Below are positions 1-6,480 of a DNA stretch of 10,148 bases, piece by piece. The position numbers were made by a program, and so were the translations under genes. Under the pieces are notes generated by a model. That model was not told the DNA's origin. It worked only from the letters and a program-made list of their open reading frames with translations, and did not search any database. Source of the DNA: Candidatus Heimdallarchaeota archaeon. GTDB taxonomy: Archaea; Asgardarchaeota; Heimdallarchaeia; Heimdallarchaeales; Heimdallarchaeaceae. The first letter of the stretch is position 1. Each line of letters starts with the position of its first letter. Where the stretch lies: the NCBI GenBank assembly GCA_023135215.1, contig JAGLTP010000421.1, positions 1 to 10,148 on the forward strand. Reading direction: 5' to 3'.

Positions 1-497
1 TTCTGAACTGGTTTAGGATAATTTCTGTTATTTTCTAGTTTCCAAATTTGACCTTCAAAATCAGTAGAATCTTCTGTAAACAGTTTTTTAATGATAGTAA
101 GTGATTCTTCGAGTTCATCGACTCTTCGTTTTGGTGTGGGAAAAGGATATCCATAAGCTTTGTACTCCTCTTCATACCAACCCGCTCCAAGCCAAAGTAA
201 TGCTCTCCCATTGGAAATATTATCTAAAGTGCTGATTGATTTAGCTAAATATGCTGGGTTTCTAAAGGAATTACAAAGTACTATATGTCCTAATTTTATT
301 GTCTTAGTTTCAGCAGCTAAAGCACTCATAAGCATCAAAGCTTCAAGATAAGGTTCTTTCTTTTCTTGTTTTTCATCAAACCCAATAAGATGATCATTTA
401 CATGAGCAGAATCAAATCCCATCTTTTCAACACGAAGTGTTAAATCCCTAATTTCAGGATAATTCAATTCTGATCTGACATAATAACCAAATTTCAT
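1..497 (-). CDS. LLM-class (luciferase-like) flavin/F420-dependent oxidoreductase, N-terminal part
   Basis: 165 codons are readable before the gene runs off the left edge, so the C-terminal half is missing. The ATG at 495-497 begins MKFGYYVRSELNYPEIRDL. Family hallmarks follow in order: a first-helix motif LRVEKMGFDSAHVNDHL (compare 'AE.lGfDs.wv.DHl'), then LMSALAAETKTIKLGHIV, SFRNPAYLAKSISTLDNIS, NGRALLWLGAGWYEEEYKAYG and RRVDELEESLTIIKKLF. These are the conserved N-terminal half of the TIM-barrel luciferase-like monooxygenase family (bacterial luciferase, F420-dependent reductases and dehydrogenases). Members use reduced FMN or F420 to oxidise or reduce varied small molecules in the cytoplasm. 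The cofactor and substrate cannot be read from this half; F420 is a guess based on the archaeal setting. It is a separate unit from the gene upstream, with a terminator-like hairpin and a TATA-like box between them. No Shine-Dalgarno precedes the ATG, so the mRNA is probably leaderless. Confidence 0.92.
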   Translation of the reverse strand, partial: MKFGYYVRSELNYPEIRDLTLRVEKMGFDSAHVNDHLIGFDEKQEKKEPYLEALMLMSALAAETKTIKLGHIVLCNSFRNPAYLAKSISTLDNISNGRALLWLGAGWYEEEYKAYGYPFPTPKRRVDELEESLTIIKKLFTEDSTDFEGQIWKLENNRNYPKPVQ

Positions 498-518
498 GAT
501 TTCAAAATAATACTGTAG

Positions 519-529
519 TTTATTAATTC
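519..529 (-). promoter_or_regulatory. TATA-like promoter element for the LLM oxidoreductase
   Basis: On the minus strand GAATTAATAAA is centred about 27 bases before the ATG at 497. That is the usual archaeal TATA-to-start-site distance and predicts a leaderless transcript. No Shine-Dalgarno is present. The call rests on position and base composition only. Confidence 0.4.
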
Positions 530-561
530 TTTGAAACGTAGAATAGCAAGTATATTCACGA

Positions 562-592
562 CAAAAGAAAAGAAAGAGACTAAGATCTCTTT
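562..592 (-). terminator. Hairpin plus T-rich tract terminator after the solute-binding protein gene
   Basis: On the minus strand a perfect 7-bp stem (AAAGAGA / TCTCTTT, + strand 573-579 and 586-592) has a 6-base loop that contains the TAG stop codon (580-582). It is followed by CTTTTCTTTTG (562-572). Both the hairpin and the T-rich run fit termination, although archaeal termination depends mainly on the T tract. Confidence 0.5.
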
Positions 593-2499
593 TTTTTGTA
601 TATCAAAACAATAGTAATAACAATGGCCATTGATAATGGGAAGAAATTACTAAATTCAGGTATAGAAGGATGTAAAGCCCAATCTAACCATTCCATAGCA
701 GTCGTTAAATTTCTATCATATTTTACAATGTCATCGTAATAATAAAATGCCAATAAAGGAGGTATTGGACTATGGGTAATAAAATACTCACCATCGTGAA
801 GAATATTGTTTATCTCTACTCTGTCTATAGCGTGACAAATAGCTTTACGAATTGCACATCCAACTGTATATTCTTCTTTACCTGGTTCTGTCAGAAATAC
901 GCTGTTGTTTACTCCACCAATAAAGAGTCTTCGAAGATTAAAAGCTAAGAAATCACGATAATTAGTTAATTGGGTTTGTACATCAAAATTAGGATCTGCT
1001 TGCATGATTTTCCTTTCTGTTGGAAAACCTGTAACCTCTAAAATGTCTAATTTTCCTGATTGAAATTCAGATAAAGCAGCAGATGAGTCAGGAATAACTC
1101 TAATGTTGTAGTCTGTAATTGTTACTTCCAGTGATGAACTGCCATCTATTGCACCGATTCCCATCCAATAGGGAGATTTAGTTAAAGATGTTATTGAGTG
1201 TGTAACATAGTAATCCAACATGTATTTGCCACAACCAAAAGCTGTAGTACTATAATTTTGCCATTGTGAAGTTCCACTAATCCCATCGTATAATCCAATG
1301 TGTTCAACACCACCAGAAGTTGTTTGTAAAGCTGTATCTGAGCTATTAAGGAAAAACTCTGGAAGGATTATTGGAGAAATTGAACTCCAGAAAGGAGCGT
1401 ATAGCTCTAGCTGTGGAGTATCAGGATCACCATCAATGAAAACATGAAAAACTAACTTATCTACTGGATCTACAAATATATCAGATATCCACTCATATGG
1501 AGTTGTAGAACCACTCACATAAGAATTACCCAAAGCAAGAAAAGTAAAAACTGCGTCTTTTGCTGTTACTTTTTGGGTTGTTCCGTTACTGTTTTCACCT
1601 TTTAAACCATTCATAAGAACTCCAGTTGTGTTCAACGGTCCTGAACCACTAGTTCTGTCCAGAATATTATAAGAAGGATTCCAGTAAATATTGTCTCTCA
1701 TATAAAACTTATAATGATAATCATCAATTTGATCCCAATCATAAACTAATCCTGTTTTTAGTGGAGCAAAATCGGGACTTATAACAATTAAAGGTTCCAT
1801 TATCAGAGAAACAACTTGACTGCTAGGAGTATCATCTAAGGCAAGAGGATTTAGGTCACTCCACATTGCGTTATAATCATTGAACTCGTCAGTTGATATC
1901 TGACCTGAATGTAGACCACTGAATGTCATATATGGTAGACAGTTCGATACTCCCCATCTCAAATCAAAACCTATTAAATTTGACCAAGTTGAAGTATATT
2001 CTCTTGGACTATAGAATGGCAACATGGGTACAATCTTATCCATAATTAGCTGTTGCCATTGGTAATAATGAGCTTGCCTTGAATCTAGATCTAATATTAG
2101 TTTTCCTTCCTGTAACATATCTTCATTTTCTTGCCCATAAGCCATGGAAGTATTTAATCCAAACATATTCAAGGATCCAGACTCACTGAGTAAAGATGAT
2201 TGGTCGGGATCTGAAGCAGAACCAGATAAACCAATAAATGCTAAATCGAAATCGTGACTAACTAATAACGTATTTACAAAAACTGACCATTCTTCAATCA
2301 CAATGGAGACATCTATATCTATATCCCTCAAATACTGAGCAATGAAGAGTCCATAATCTGGTCTTACTCCTCCGCCATTTGTTTTGAAAACCAAATTTGC
2401 GATATAAGTTTGTGATTTTGTCATATTAGTTACTGAAATATTCATAAAAATCAAGCAAGAAACAATAGTGATTGTAAAGAGAGTTTTTTTGATTTTCAT
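580..2499 (-). CDS. Secreted, membrane-anchored ABC-type solute-binding protein, family 5 (peptide/nickel type), apparently circularly permuted
   Basis: 639 residues from the ATG at 2499. A TTG one codon upstream is less likely because GGTGA at 2506-2510 lies 6 bases before the ATG. Residues 1-30 form a signal peptide. Residues 32-183 match what is normally the C-terminal lobe segment of SBP family 5: DFDLAFIGLSGSASDPD near 83-99 and MLPFYSPREY at 159-168. Residues 213-609 match the normal N-terminal and middle parts: WSDLNPL, EPLIVISPDF, KVTAKDAVFTF (310-320), a degenerate GTGPY-like FGCGKY (421-426), IPDSSAALSEFQSGKLDI (469-486) and AIRKAICHAIDR (549-560). Residues 614-639 are PEF, a hydrophobic helix and KKKRS, a PEF-CTERM-like anchor or sorting tail. 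The protein should bind oligopeptides or a similar solute at the outer face of the membrane. No permease or ATPase genes are adjacent, so its transporter and ligand are unknown. Family membership is clear; the permuted order is read directly from motif order. Confidence 0.88.
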   Translation of the reverse strand: MKIKKTLFTITIVSCLIFMNISVTNMTKSQTYIANLVFKTNGGGVRPDYGLFIAQYLRDIDIDVSIVIEEWSVFVNTLLVSHDFDLAFIGLSGSASDPDQSSLLSESGSLNMFGLNTSMAYGQENEDMLQEGKLILDLDSRQAHYYQWQQLIMDKIVPMLPFYSPREYTSTWSNLIGFDLRWGVSNCLPYMTFSGLHSGQISTDEFNDYNAMWSDLNPLALDDTPSSQVVSLIMEPLIVISPDFAPLKTGLVYDWDQIDDYHYKFYMRDNIYWNPSYNILDRTSGSGPLNTTGVLMNGLKGENSNGTTQKVTAKDAVFTFLALGNSYVSGSTTPYEWISDIFVDPVDKLVFHVFIDGDPDTPQLELYAPFWSSISPIILPEFFLNSSDTALQTTSGGVEHIGLYDGISGTSQWQNYSTTAFGCGKYMLDYYVTHSITSLTKSPYWMGIGAIDGSSSLEVTITDYNIRVIPDSSAALSEFQSGKLDILEVTGFPTERKIMQADPNFDVQTQLTNYRDFLAFNLRRLFIGGVNNSVFLTEPGKEEYTVGCAIRKAICHAIDRVEINNILHDGEYFITHSPIPPLLAFYYYDDIVKYDRNLTTAMEWLDWALHPSIPEFSNFFPLSMAIVITIVLIYKKKRS

Positions 2500-2505
2500 C
2501 AATTA

Positions 2506-2510
2506 TCACC
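2506..2510 (-). promoter_or_regulatory. Ribosome binding site deciding the start of the solute-binding protein
   Basis: GGTGA (continuing GGTGAT) matches the archaeal 16S 3' end AUCACC. It lies 6 bases before ATG 2499 but only 3 before the alternative TTG 2502, so the ATG is favoured. Confidence 0.6.
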
Positions 2511-2540
2511 TTTTAAAGACATTTAATATGAAATTTTAAG

Positions 2541-2548
2541 TATTTAAA
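2541..2548 (-). promoter_or_regulatory. TATA-box promoter of the solute-binding protein gene
   Basis: TTTAAATA on the minus strand, preceded by an A-rich stretch (GAAAAA) where a BRE would sit. A start site about 25 bases downstream (near 2519) would leave a leader of about 20 bases carrying the GGTGA ribosome binding site, a self-consistent arrangement. Confidence 0.5.
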
Positions 2549-2730
2549 TTTTTCATAAAAAAGTTGATTTCGTACATAACAAAATATTATTAAAAACAAT
2601 ACAAGGTAAATAATTTGCTAAGAAAAGATCTATAGTGTGACTTAATTCTAACTCTAAGGGTGAGAAATTGCATGTTCATACTGTATGAGATTTTTGCTTG
2701 CTCAATATTAAGAAGTAGAAGTGACAAAAA
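2549..2730. other. Divergent intergenic region upstream of the SBP and SSB genes
   Basis: AT-rich spacer between two divergently transcribed genes. It holds a possible plus-strand TATA-like stretch, TAAATAAT (about 2608-2615), and a short inverted repeat, TCATA-CTG-TATGA (about 2677-2689). If that TATA is used, the SSB mRNA would have a leader of roughly 90 bases. No tRNA or C/D-box motif was found. Confidence 0.3.
2720..2724 (+). promoter_or_regulatory. Weak ribosome binding site for the OB-fold protein
   Basis: AGTGA lies 6 bases before the TTG at 2731, the same register as GGTGA before the SBP gene. It supports initiation at TTG, since an in-frame TGA at 2722-2724 excludes any earlier start. 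Confidence 0.4.
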
Positions 2731-3129
2731 TTGAGTGAAATTAATTACACCAAAGTAGGAGAACTAGCTCCAAATGTAAAAGAAGTAAACCTAGTCGCTA
2801 AAGTAGTTGAATTAGGTGAAATTAGAGAAGTTACAAACCGCCAAACAGGTGAAGAACACAAAGTAATGGACGTCCTGATTGGTGATGAAACAGGAACAGT
2901 TTATTTTTCAGCATGGAATGAACATATCGACAGTGTACAAGAAAACGAAACCTATCAATTCTTAAATGCTAAGACAATTTTATTCAGAAGAAATATTAGG
3001 TTATCTCTTGGCAGAAGCGGACAAATAGAAGGTGTAGAAGATAAGATAGACAAAGTAGAAACTGAGAATAATGTTTCCTCGAAAGAATATGAAAATCCTA
3101 GAAGATATCAAAGAAGAGGTTCTTACTAA
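2731..3129 (+). CDS. Archaeal OB-fold single-stranded DNA-binding protein (SSB/RPA-like)
   Basis: 132 residues. The TTG start is forced: TGA lies in frame at 2722-2724 and the next Met is residue 46, inside the fold. Residues about 14-101 form one OB fold: VKEVNLVAKVVELGEI, then a TNRQTG turn, VMDVLIGDETGTVYFSAWN (46-63) and TYQFLNAKTILFRRNIRLSL. This strand pattern, with aromatic residues at F59 and W62 for base stacking, is that of small archaeal SSBs of the Sulfolobus type. They coat ssDNA during replication and repair. The tail (102-132) is first acidic, then ends basic (RRYQRRGSY). It lacks the acidic hydrophobic tip of bacterial SSB. The gene stands alone between oppositely oriented genes. 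A function in RNA binding is also possible for this fold. Confidence 0.87.
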   Translation: MSEINYTKVGELAPNVKEVNLVAKVVELGEIREVTNRQTGEEHKVMDVLIGDETGTVYFSAWNEHIDSVQENETYQFLNAKTILFRRNIRLSLGRSGQIEGVEDKIDKVETENNVSSKEYENPRRYQRRGSY

Positions 3130-3143
3130 AGAAGATGAGATGA

Positions 3144-3187
3144 TTTCAAGCCTTTTGAAAACAGAATCTCCCTCTTTTTGATTTTTG
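3144..3187 (+). terminator. Hairpin and double T-tract terminator after the SSB gene
   Basis: A perfect 6-bp stem TTTCAA / TTGAAA (3144-3149, 3155-3160) with a 5-base loop is followed about 15 bases later by CTTTTTGATTTTTG (3174-3187). The two T5 runs are the likely archaeal termination signal. The gene coming from the other side ends at 3207, so the region separates convergent units. Confidence 0.5.
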
Positions 3188-3206
3188 TTATCGATTCAAT
3201 ATAGAT

Positions 3207-4109
3207 CTACAACTGATTTTTTAATAATTCGAAAAATTGTTTTTTGAAGCTTTCATGAGTTTCTATATTTATTGATTTTATATTTTCCCAGCTATTTATC
3301 TTTTTAATGATAAATTCTTCAATTTCACTTCTGTTTTCGAACAAGAAGTAATATTCTCTTGGGAAAAATACAAGTAATAAACAAGGTTGTTTTCCTCCAA
3401 ATCTGTAATCAGCTTGATCATCTTTTAGTTGAAATACGAATGTTTCCATCAAAAAATCAGTTTTATCCAAAACTGGGAAAGGTCCAAATAATCCCATTTG
3501 ATTCTCAAATCCTTGCATAACTCCACTAAAAATGTAAACGGTAACTTTTGTTATCAGTTCATTTAAATCATCTTTTTTAGCAAAATCGAGCTGATCAGTA
3601 GTGATTACTTCACCACCTAAATAACCATATTTGACGAAAGAAATTTGAACTGAATCTAAGAGTTCATCTGATGTTTTGGAAGATAAAATTCTTGCTTTAT
3701 CTATTAGTTTTACATCTCGAATAATTTCTATATATTTCTCTAATTTTTCGTTTTCGTTTAAGATTGGAATAAATTGAATTTCTAAGAACAAATCCTCTCC
3801 ATTTTCATCTATAGTTTTGCGAAAAATTTTATGTCTCTGTCTATCTGTAAAACCTATACTAGCAGGACAATCAGGGCATGGTTCATTTTTCCTTTCAGGA
3901 ATATAATGCCATCTGTTATAGCATTGGCGATAAAGAAATGATCCTACCATCTCTCTAACTTTCTGATTTTCATAGATTATTGTTCGATCTGCTTTTTGAA
4001 CAGATATCCCAAAAGGTAATTCGTCTAATATCCATTCAAAACTGCTTTCTTTTTTTAGAGTTTCCCCGAGCTCTTTTTCAGATTCCCCGTCTATGCTTTC
4101 TTCTGTCAT
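3207..4109 (-). CDS. PAS-domain protein with Cys-x14-CxxCP motif and unassigned C-terminal domain
   Basis: 300 residues from the ATG at 4107-4109. After an acidic N-terminus, residues about 25-135 read as a PAS sensor domain: ILDELPFGISVQKADRTIIYENQKVREM, then LFLEIQFIPILNE and KYIEIIRDV. Inside it lies a cysteine cluster, C63 and C78-P-D-C81-P. This insertion (CY...epCpdCP) recurs in PAS domains of anaerobic bacteria and archaea and could bind metal, Fe-S or haem, or act as a redox switch. Residues about 150-300 contain no kinase, GGDEF or HTH motifs. They read as an alpha/beta domain with GLFGPFPVLDKTDF, a D-x-R-like QADYRFGG and LLLVFFPREYYFLF, which loosely recalls longin/roadblock-type domains, but I cannot assign it. 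There is no signal peptide or membrane segment, so it is cytosolic. It forms a single-gene unit; partner and output are unknown. Confidence 0.75.
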   Translation of the reverse strand: MTEESIDGESEKELGETLKKESSFEWILDELPFGISVQKADRTIIYENQKVREMVGSFLYRQCYNRWHYIPERKNEPCPDCPASIGFTDRQRHKIFRKTIDENGEDLFLEIQFIPILNENEKLEKYIEIIRDVKLIDKARILSSKTSDELLDSVQISFVKYGYLGGEVITTDQLDFAKKDDLNELITKVTVYIFSGVMQGFENQMGLFGPFPVLDKTDFLMETFVFQLKDDQADYRFGGKQPCLLLVFFPREYYFLFENRSEIEEFIIKKINSWENIKSINIETHESFKKQFFELLKNQL

Positions 4110-4137
4110 GAGTTAAGAAAACAATCAGTGAACTTAG

Positions 4138-4146
4138 TTATAAAAA
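4138..4146 (-). promoter_or_regulatory. TATA-like promoter element of the PAS-protein gene
   Basis: TTTTTATAA on the minus strand is centred about 33 bases before the ATG at 4109. That predicts a very short leader (under 10 bases) or none; no Shine-Dalgarno is seen. Confidence 0.4.
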
Positions 4147-4187
4147 TTGATGTTCAGCAAAATTAAAACAACATAATTATGAGTTGG

Positions 4188-4227
4188 ATATAAATTCTAA
4201 TATTTGTAACAAGCAACATAATAAATA
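4188..4227 (+). promoter_or_regulatory. Two candidate TATA elements for the DUF1684 gene
   Basis: ATATAAAT at 4188-4195 would give a leader of about 40 bases. ATAATAAATA at 4218-4227 would give a leader of about 10 bases. No ribosome binding site precedes ATG 4257, which slightly favours the nearer box. The sequence alone does not decide. Confidence 0.3.
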
Positions 4228-4256
4228 TGAATTTTCGAAGATATATATGAAAGAAA

Positions 4257-4781
4257 ATGAGCTACGAAGAACAAATAACAAGTATTAGAATGAACAAAGA
4301 TGGATTCTTTAAATCTTCGGAACATTCTCCTCTCACACCCCAACAGAGAGAGATTTTTCATAATCTAGATTATTATAAACCAAATAAAGAATTCAAGTTC
4401 ATCGTTGAACTCAAATTATTCAATCAACAGGCAAAAGTGAATATCGTTACATCCAAAGGAAACGTTCAAGAGTATATCAAACATGGTTATGTTGAGTTTG
4501 AAGTTGATTCTCAAAAGTGTATGATAACTGTTTTCAAAGATGCGGACTCGGATTACTTCTTTGTACCATTCAAAGATAAAACCACTGGAAAAGAAACATA
4601 TAGTGCAGGTAGATATGTAGAGCTGGAAAAAATAAACGAGAACGAGTATGAACTCGATTTTAATGCATCTTACAATCCATATTGTGCCTATAATGAGAAT
4701 TGGGTTTGTCCATTAACACCATTTGAAAATACGTTGAGTGTGGAAATACTAGCTGGGGAAAAGAAATTTGAAGAACATTAA
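4257..4781 (+). CDS. DUF1684 family protein
   Basis: 174 residues. The family's conserved blocks are all present: HSPLTPQQREIFHNLDYY (23-40), FVPFKDKTTGKETYSAGRY (102-120), then LDFNASYNPYCAYNENW (133-149) running into VCPLTPFENTL and ILAGEK (150-169). The 'ETYgaGRYld' and 'DFNxAYNPxCAYn..w.CPlpPxEN' signatures are diagnostic of DUF1684, a beta-rich family of unknown function found mainly in bacteria and some archaea. C143 and C151 belong to the conserved block and could be functional. There is no signal peptide, so it is probably cytosolic. The nearby ATG at 4247 is in another frame and does not read through. The gene shares its strand with the membrane protein that follows, but about 100 bases and a T-rich stretch separate them, so linkage is doubtful. 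I can name the family but not a reaction. Confidence 0.87.
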   Translation: MSYEEQITSIRMNKDGFFKSSEHSPLTPQQREIFHNLDYYKPNKEFKFIVELKLFNQQAKVNIVTSKGNVQEYIKHGYVEFEVDSQKCMITVFKDADSDYFFVPFKDKTTGKETYSAGRYVELEKINENEYELDFNASYNPYCAYNENWVCPLTPFENTLSVEILAGEKKFEEH

Positions 4782-4782
4782 T

Positions 4783-4840
4783 TTCTAGAAGCTTCTTCAA
4801 ATTCAATAGACGATAAAAACTCTCTTCTTAATTTATTTTT
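4783..4840 (+). terminator. Possible terminator after the DUF1684 gene
   Basis: Overlapping palindromes TTCTAGAA (4783-4790) and AGAAGCTTCT (4787-4796) follow the stop. Farther on comes a pyrimidine/T-rich run, CTCTTCTTAATTTATTTTT (about 4821-4839). The T-rich run is the more convincing part. Confidence 0.35.
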
Positions 4841-4846
4841 ACAAAA

Positions 4847-4855
4847 TTTTATATG
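4847..4855 (+). promoter_or_regulatory. TATA-like promoter element of the GT-C-like membrane protein gene
   Basis: TTTTATATG is centred 24 bases before a TTG (4875) and 33 bases before an in-frame ATG (4884). It is compatible with a leaderless or nearly leaderless transcript; there is no Shine-Dalgarno. Confidence 0.4.
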
Positions 4856-4883
4856 CAAAGGAAATACTTAATGTTTGAAGAAA

Positions 4884-6473
4884 ATGACAGAACTTAGAAA
4901 ATTGGCCCAGCGTAGTTTGTGGAGTTTCTACAAATGGAAAATTCAAATTCCTATTACTATTGTCATTTTCTTAGGACTTTTCATTCTTGCTATTTACCTA
5001 AAACATATTCTAGGAGATTGGATTAATTCTGAGGTAGGAACTGCTTTTTATCACACTTTCCAGAATAATGAAGGAGTTAGTGTTACTTGGTATTTTGAGA
5101 ACTATACTGATGCAGAATACTATTATGAGTCTTATCTAGAGAATTTTCGTTATAATGGATGGAATCCTTATGCACCTCCTTTACCTTTTGATAGTGAAAA
5201 CAAATTAGATTTCTATCTCTATGGACCTTTCTTAATCTATGGTTTTGCCTTTATCTCTCTATTTGTGGAACTATTCAATCCAGGTACTTCTTTGGATTTC
5301 CTTATTCCTACCTCAATTAAATGGACAGCAATTGTTTTTGATGCTCTTTCCGTTGCTATGATCTATCTAATAATAATTAGTCTGAAAACATTCAAATCTA
5401 AGAGAGTAGTAGCTAATTTAGCTGGAATTTCTGGAGCACTGGCTTATATTTTCATGCCTATGAATCTCCTTTACATAGATGCATCTTATCTTAATATCCC
5501 TCAAATGACTTTTTTCACTTTATTAGCTCTTTATCTTTTCCTTAAAGAGAAATATGTGTTCTCCTCAATTGTATTTTCTATAGCATGGTTATCAAAACAA
5601 ATGCCACTATTTTCGATCATACCTCTGTTTTTCATTTTGGGAAAAAAGACGCATTTTTCCTTCGCTTTGAAGAGATTTCTTATTCCGTTTATTCTCTCAA
5701 CATTTATTTTTTCAATTCCATGGATTTTTCTCAATCCTTTCAAATACTCAATAAGAATAATCGGTGCGGGAAGATCTTTATGGTATGCTACATTAGCAGA
5801 AGAGGGAAATAAACACGGAGTAACTTTAGCTCATAGTTTACTATATGGTAATGCTGAATTCCTATCAAAAGTCTATGTATACCTGAATGTTGCAATGATT
5901 CCATTCCTGATTTTTTATATTTACTCTATTTTTATTGCTCATTTCAATGGAAGGAATATTGCTGAGGATGAAACAAATTTCTATATTTATAATACTTGGT
6001 TGATTGTTCTCACACACACATTTCTCTCAAGAGGAGTATACAAGTATTATGACGCTTTCTTTAATCCATTTCTAGTGATTTCCTCAATTTTACTTATCAA
6101 CAAGTTAGTAAATCGAGTCAAATCAAACTCTGAACATGAGAAGAATGTCAGAAAAAAGAATATTTTACTTATCCTATCCAGAATAATCTTTCCAGTTATT
6201 TTCATTGTCTCAATTGCATTGATTTATTCTGTTAACTGGGGCATTATGATATCCTCGAGATTCTTACATCCTGTTTGGTTACTTCTTCTATTTCTATTTC
6301 TCTCAGTCTTACTTCCAATACAATATTATAGAGAACTGAAAATGCGCAAGAATTACAAATATTTCTGGAGAGATATCAAATTAATTTTTGCAATGATTTG
6401 GTTCAAAGTGAAGAATACTACAATAATGATCTGGAAAAAAATCAGTTTTAGAAAAGAGAATAAAGAGGAGTAG
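4884..6473 (+). CDS. Polytopic GT-C-fold glycosyltransferase-like membrane protein
   Basis: 529 residues from ATG 4884; a TTG nine bases upstream (4875) would add three residues. About 11-12 hydrophobic helices span the protein, starting near residue 22. The first large outside loop carries an acidic motif TDAEYYYES (D76 by this numbering), then NGWNPYAPP (91-99) and YGPFLIYG (113-120). This spacing matches GT-C transferases of the PMT/ALG/PIG-M type, in which an aspartate in the first loop is catalytic and a 'G.nPY....YpP' stretch follows. Later features are WLSKQMPLFSIIP (235-247) and SRGVYKYYDAFFNPF (382-396), also GT-C-like. The tail after the last helix is basic and probably cytosolic. 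Such enzymes transfer a sugar from a polyprenyl-phosphate donor to a lipid or protein acceptor outside the membrane; donor and acceptor are unknown here. The gene ends one base from the convergent SDR gene. Confidence 0.72.
   Translation: MTELRKLAQRSLWSFYKWKIQIPITIVIFLGLFILAIYLKHILGDWINSEVGTAFYHTFQNNEGVSVTWYFENYTDAEYYYESYLENFRYNGWNPYAPPLPFDSENKLDFYLYGPFLIYGFAFISLFVELFNPGTSLDFLIPTSIKWTAIVFDALSVAMIYLIIISLKTFKSKRVVANLAGISGALAYIFMPMNLLYIDASYLNIPQMTFFTLLALYLFLKEKYVFSSIVFSIAWLSKQMPLFSIIPLFFILGKKTHFSFALKRFLIPFILSTFIFSIPWIFLNPFKYSIRIIGAGRSLWYATLAEEGNKHGVTLAHSLLYGNAEFLSKVYVYLNVAMIPFLIFYIYSIFIAHFNGRNIAEDETNFYIYNTWLIVLTHTFLSRGVYKYYDAFFNPFLVISSILLINKLVNRVKSNSEHEKNVRKKNILLILSRIIFPVIFIVSIALIYSVNWGIMISSRFLHPVWLLLLFLFLSVLLPIQYYRELKMRKNYKYFWRDIKLIFAMIWFKVKNTTIMIWKKISFRKENKEE
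6435..6441 (-). terminator. T7 tract, likely terminator of the lar-SDR transcript inside the opposing gene
   Basis: On the minus strand GATTTTTTTCC lies about 35 bases past the SDR stop (6475), inside the 3' end of the convergent membrane-protein gene. It is the strongest T run downstream. Because the two coding regions are separated by one base, termination must occur within the neighbour. Confidence 0.4.
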
Positions 6474-6480
6474 TTTACTC
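6468..6480. terminator. Small dyad spanning both stop codons of convergent genes
   Basis: GAGTA-GTT-TACTC is a perfect 5-bp inverted repeat. Plus-strand stop TAG (6471-6473) and minus-strand stop TAA (6475-6477) both lie inside it. It is symmetric, so a hairpin would form at either transcript's 3' coding end. It is short, so the functional call is tentative. Confidence 0.25.

Noticed and set aside
160..351. Plus-strand open frame of 63 codons
   Set aside because: It lies wholly opposite the LLM oxidoreductase, whose protein motifs are unmistakable; its own translation shows no family likeness.
2400..2499. Lipobox (IVSC) in the binding protein signal peptide
   Set aside because: The cysteine sits in the middle of the hydrophobic stretch with more hydrophobic residues after it, and a C-terminal anchor is already present.
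580..2499. Assignment as a nickel-specific binding protein (NikA) supporting the lar genes
   Set aside because: Family 5 covers peptide, sugar and nickel binders, no nickel-ligand signature is visible, and the gene is over 4 kb from the lar block.
2640..2730. Small C/D-box RNA or tRNA in the SBP-SSB spacer
   Set aside because: No paired RUGAUGA/CUGA boxes and no T-loop (GGTTCRANYCC) sequence were found.
5531..5812. Two short frames inside the GT-C-like gene
   Set aside because: They overlap the membrane-protein frame, and their translations lack recognisable features.
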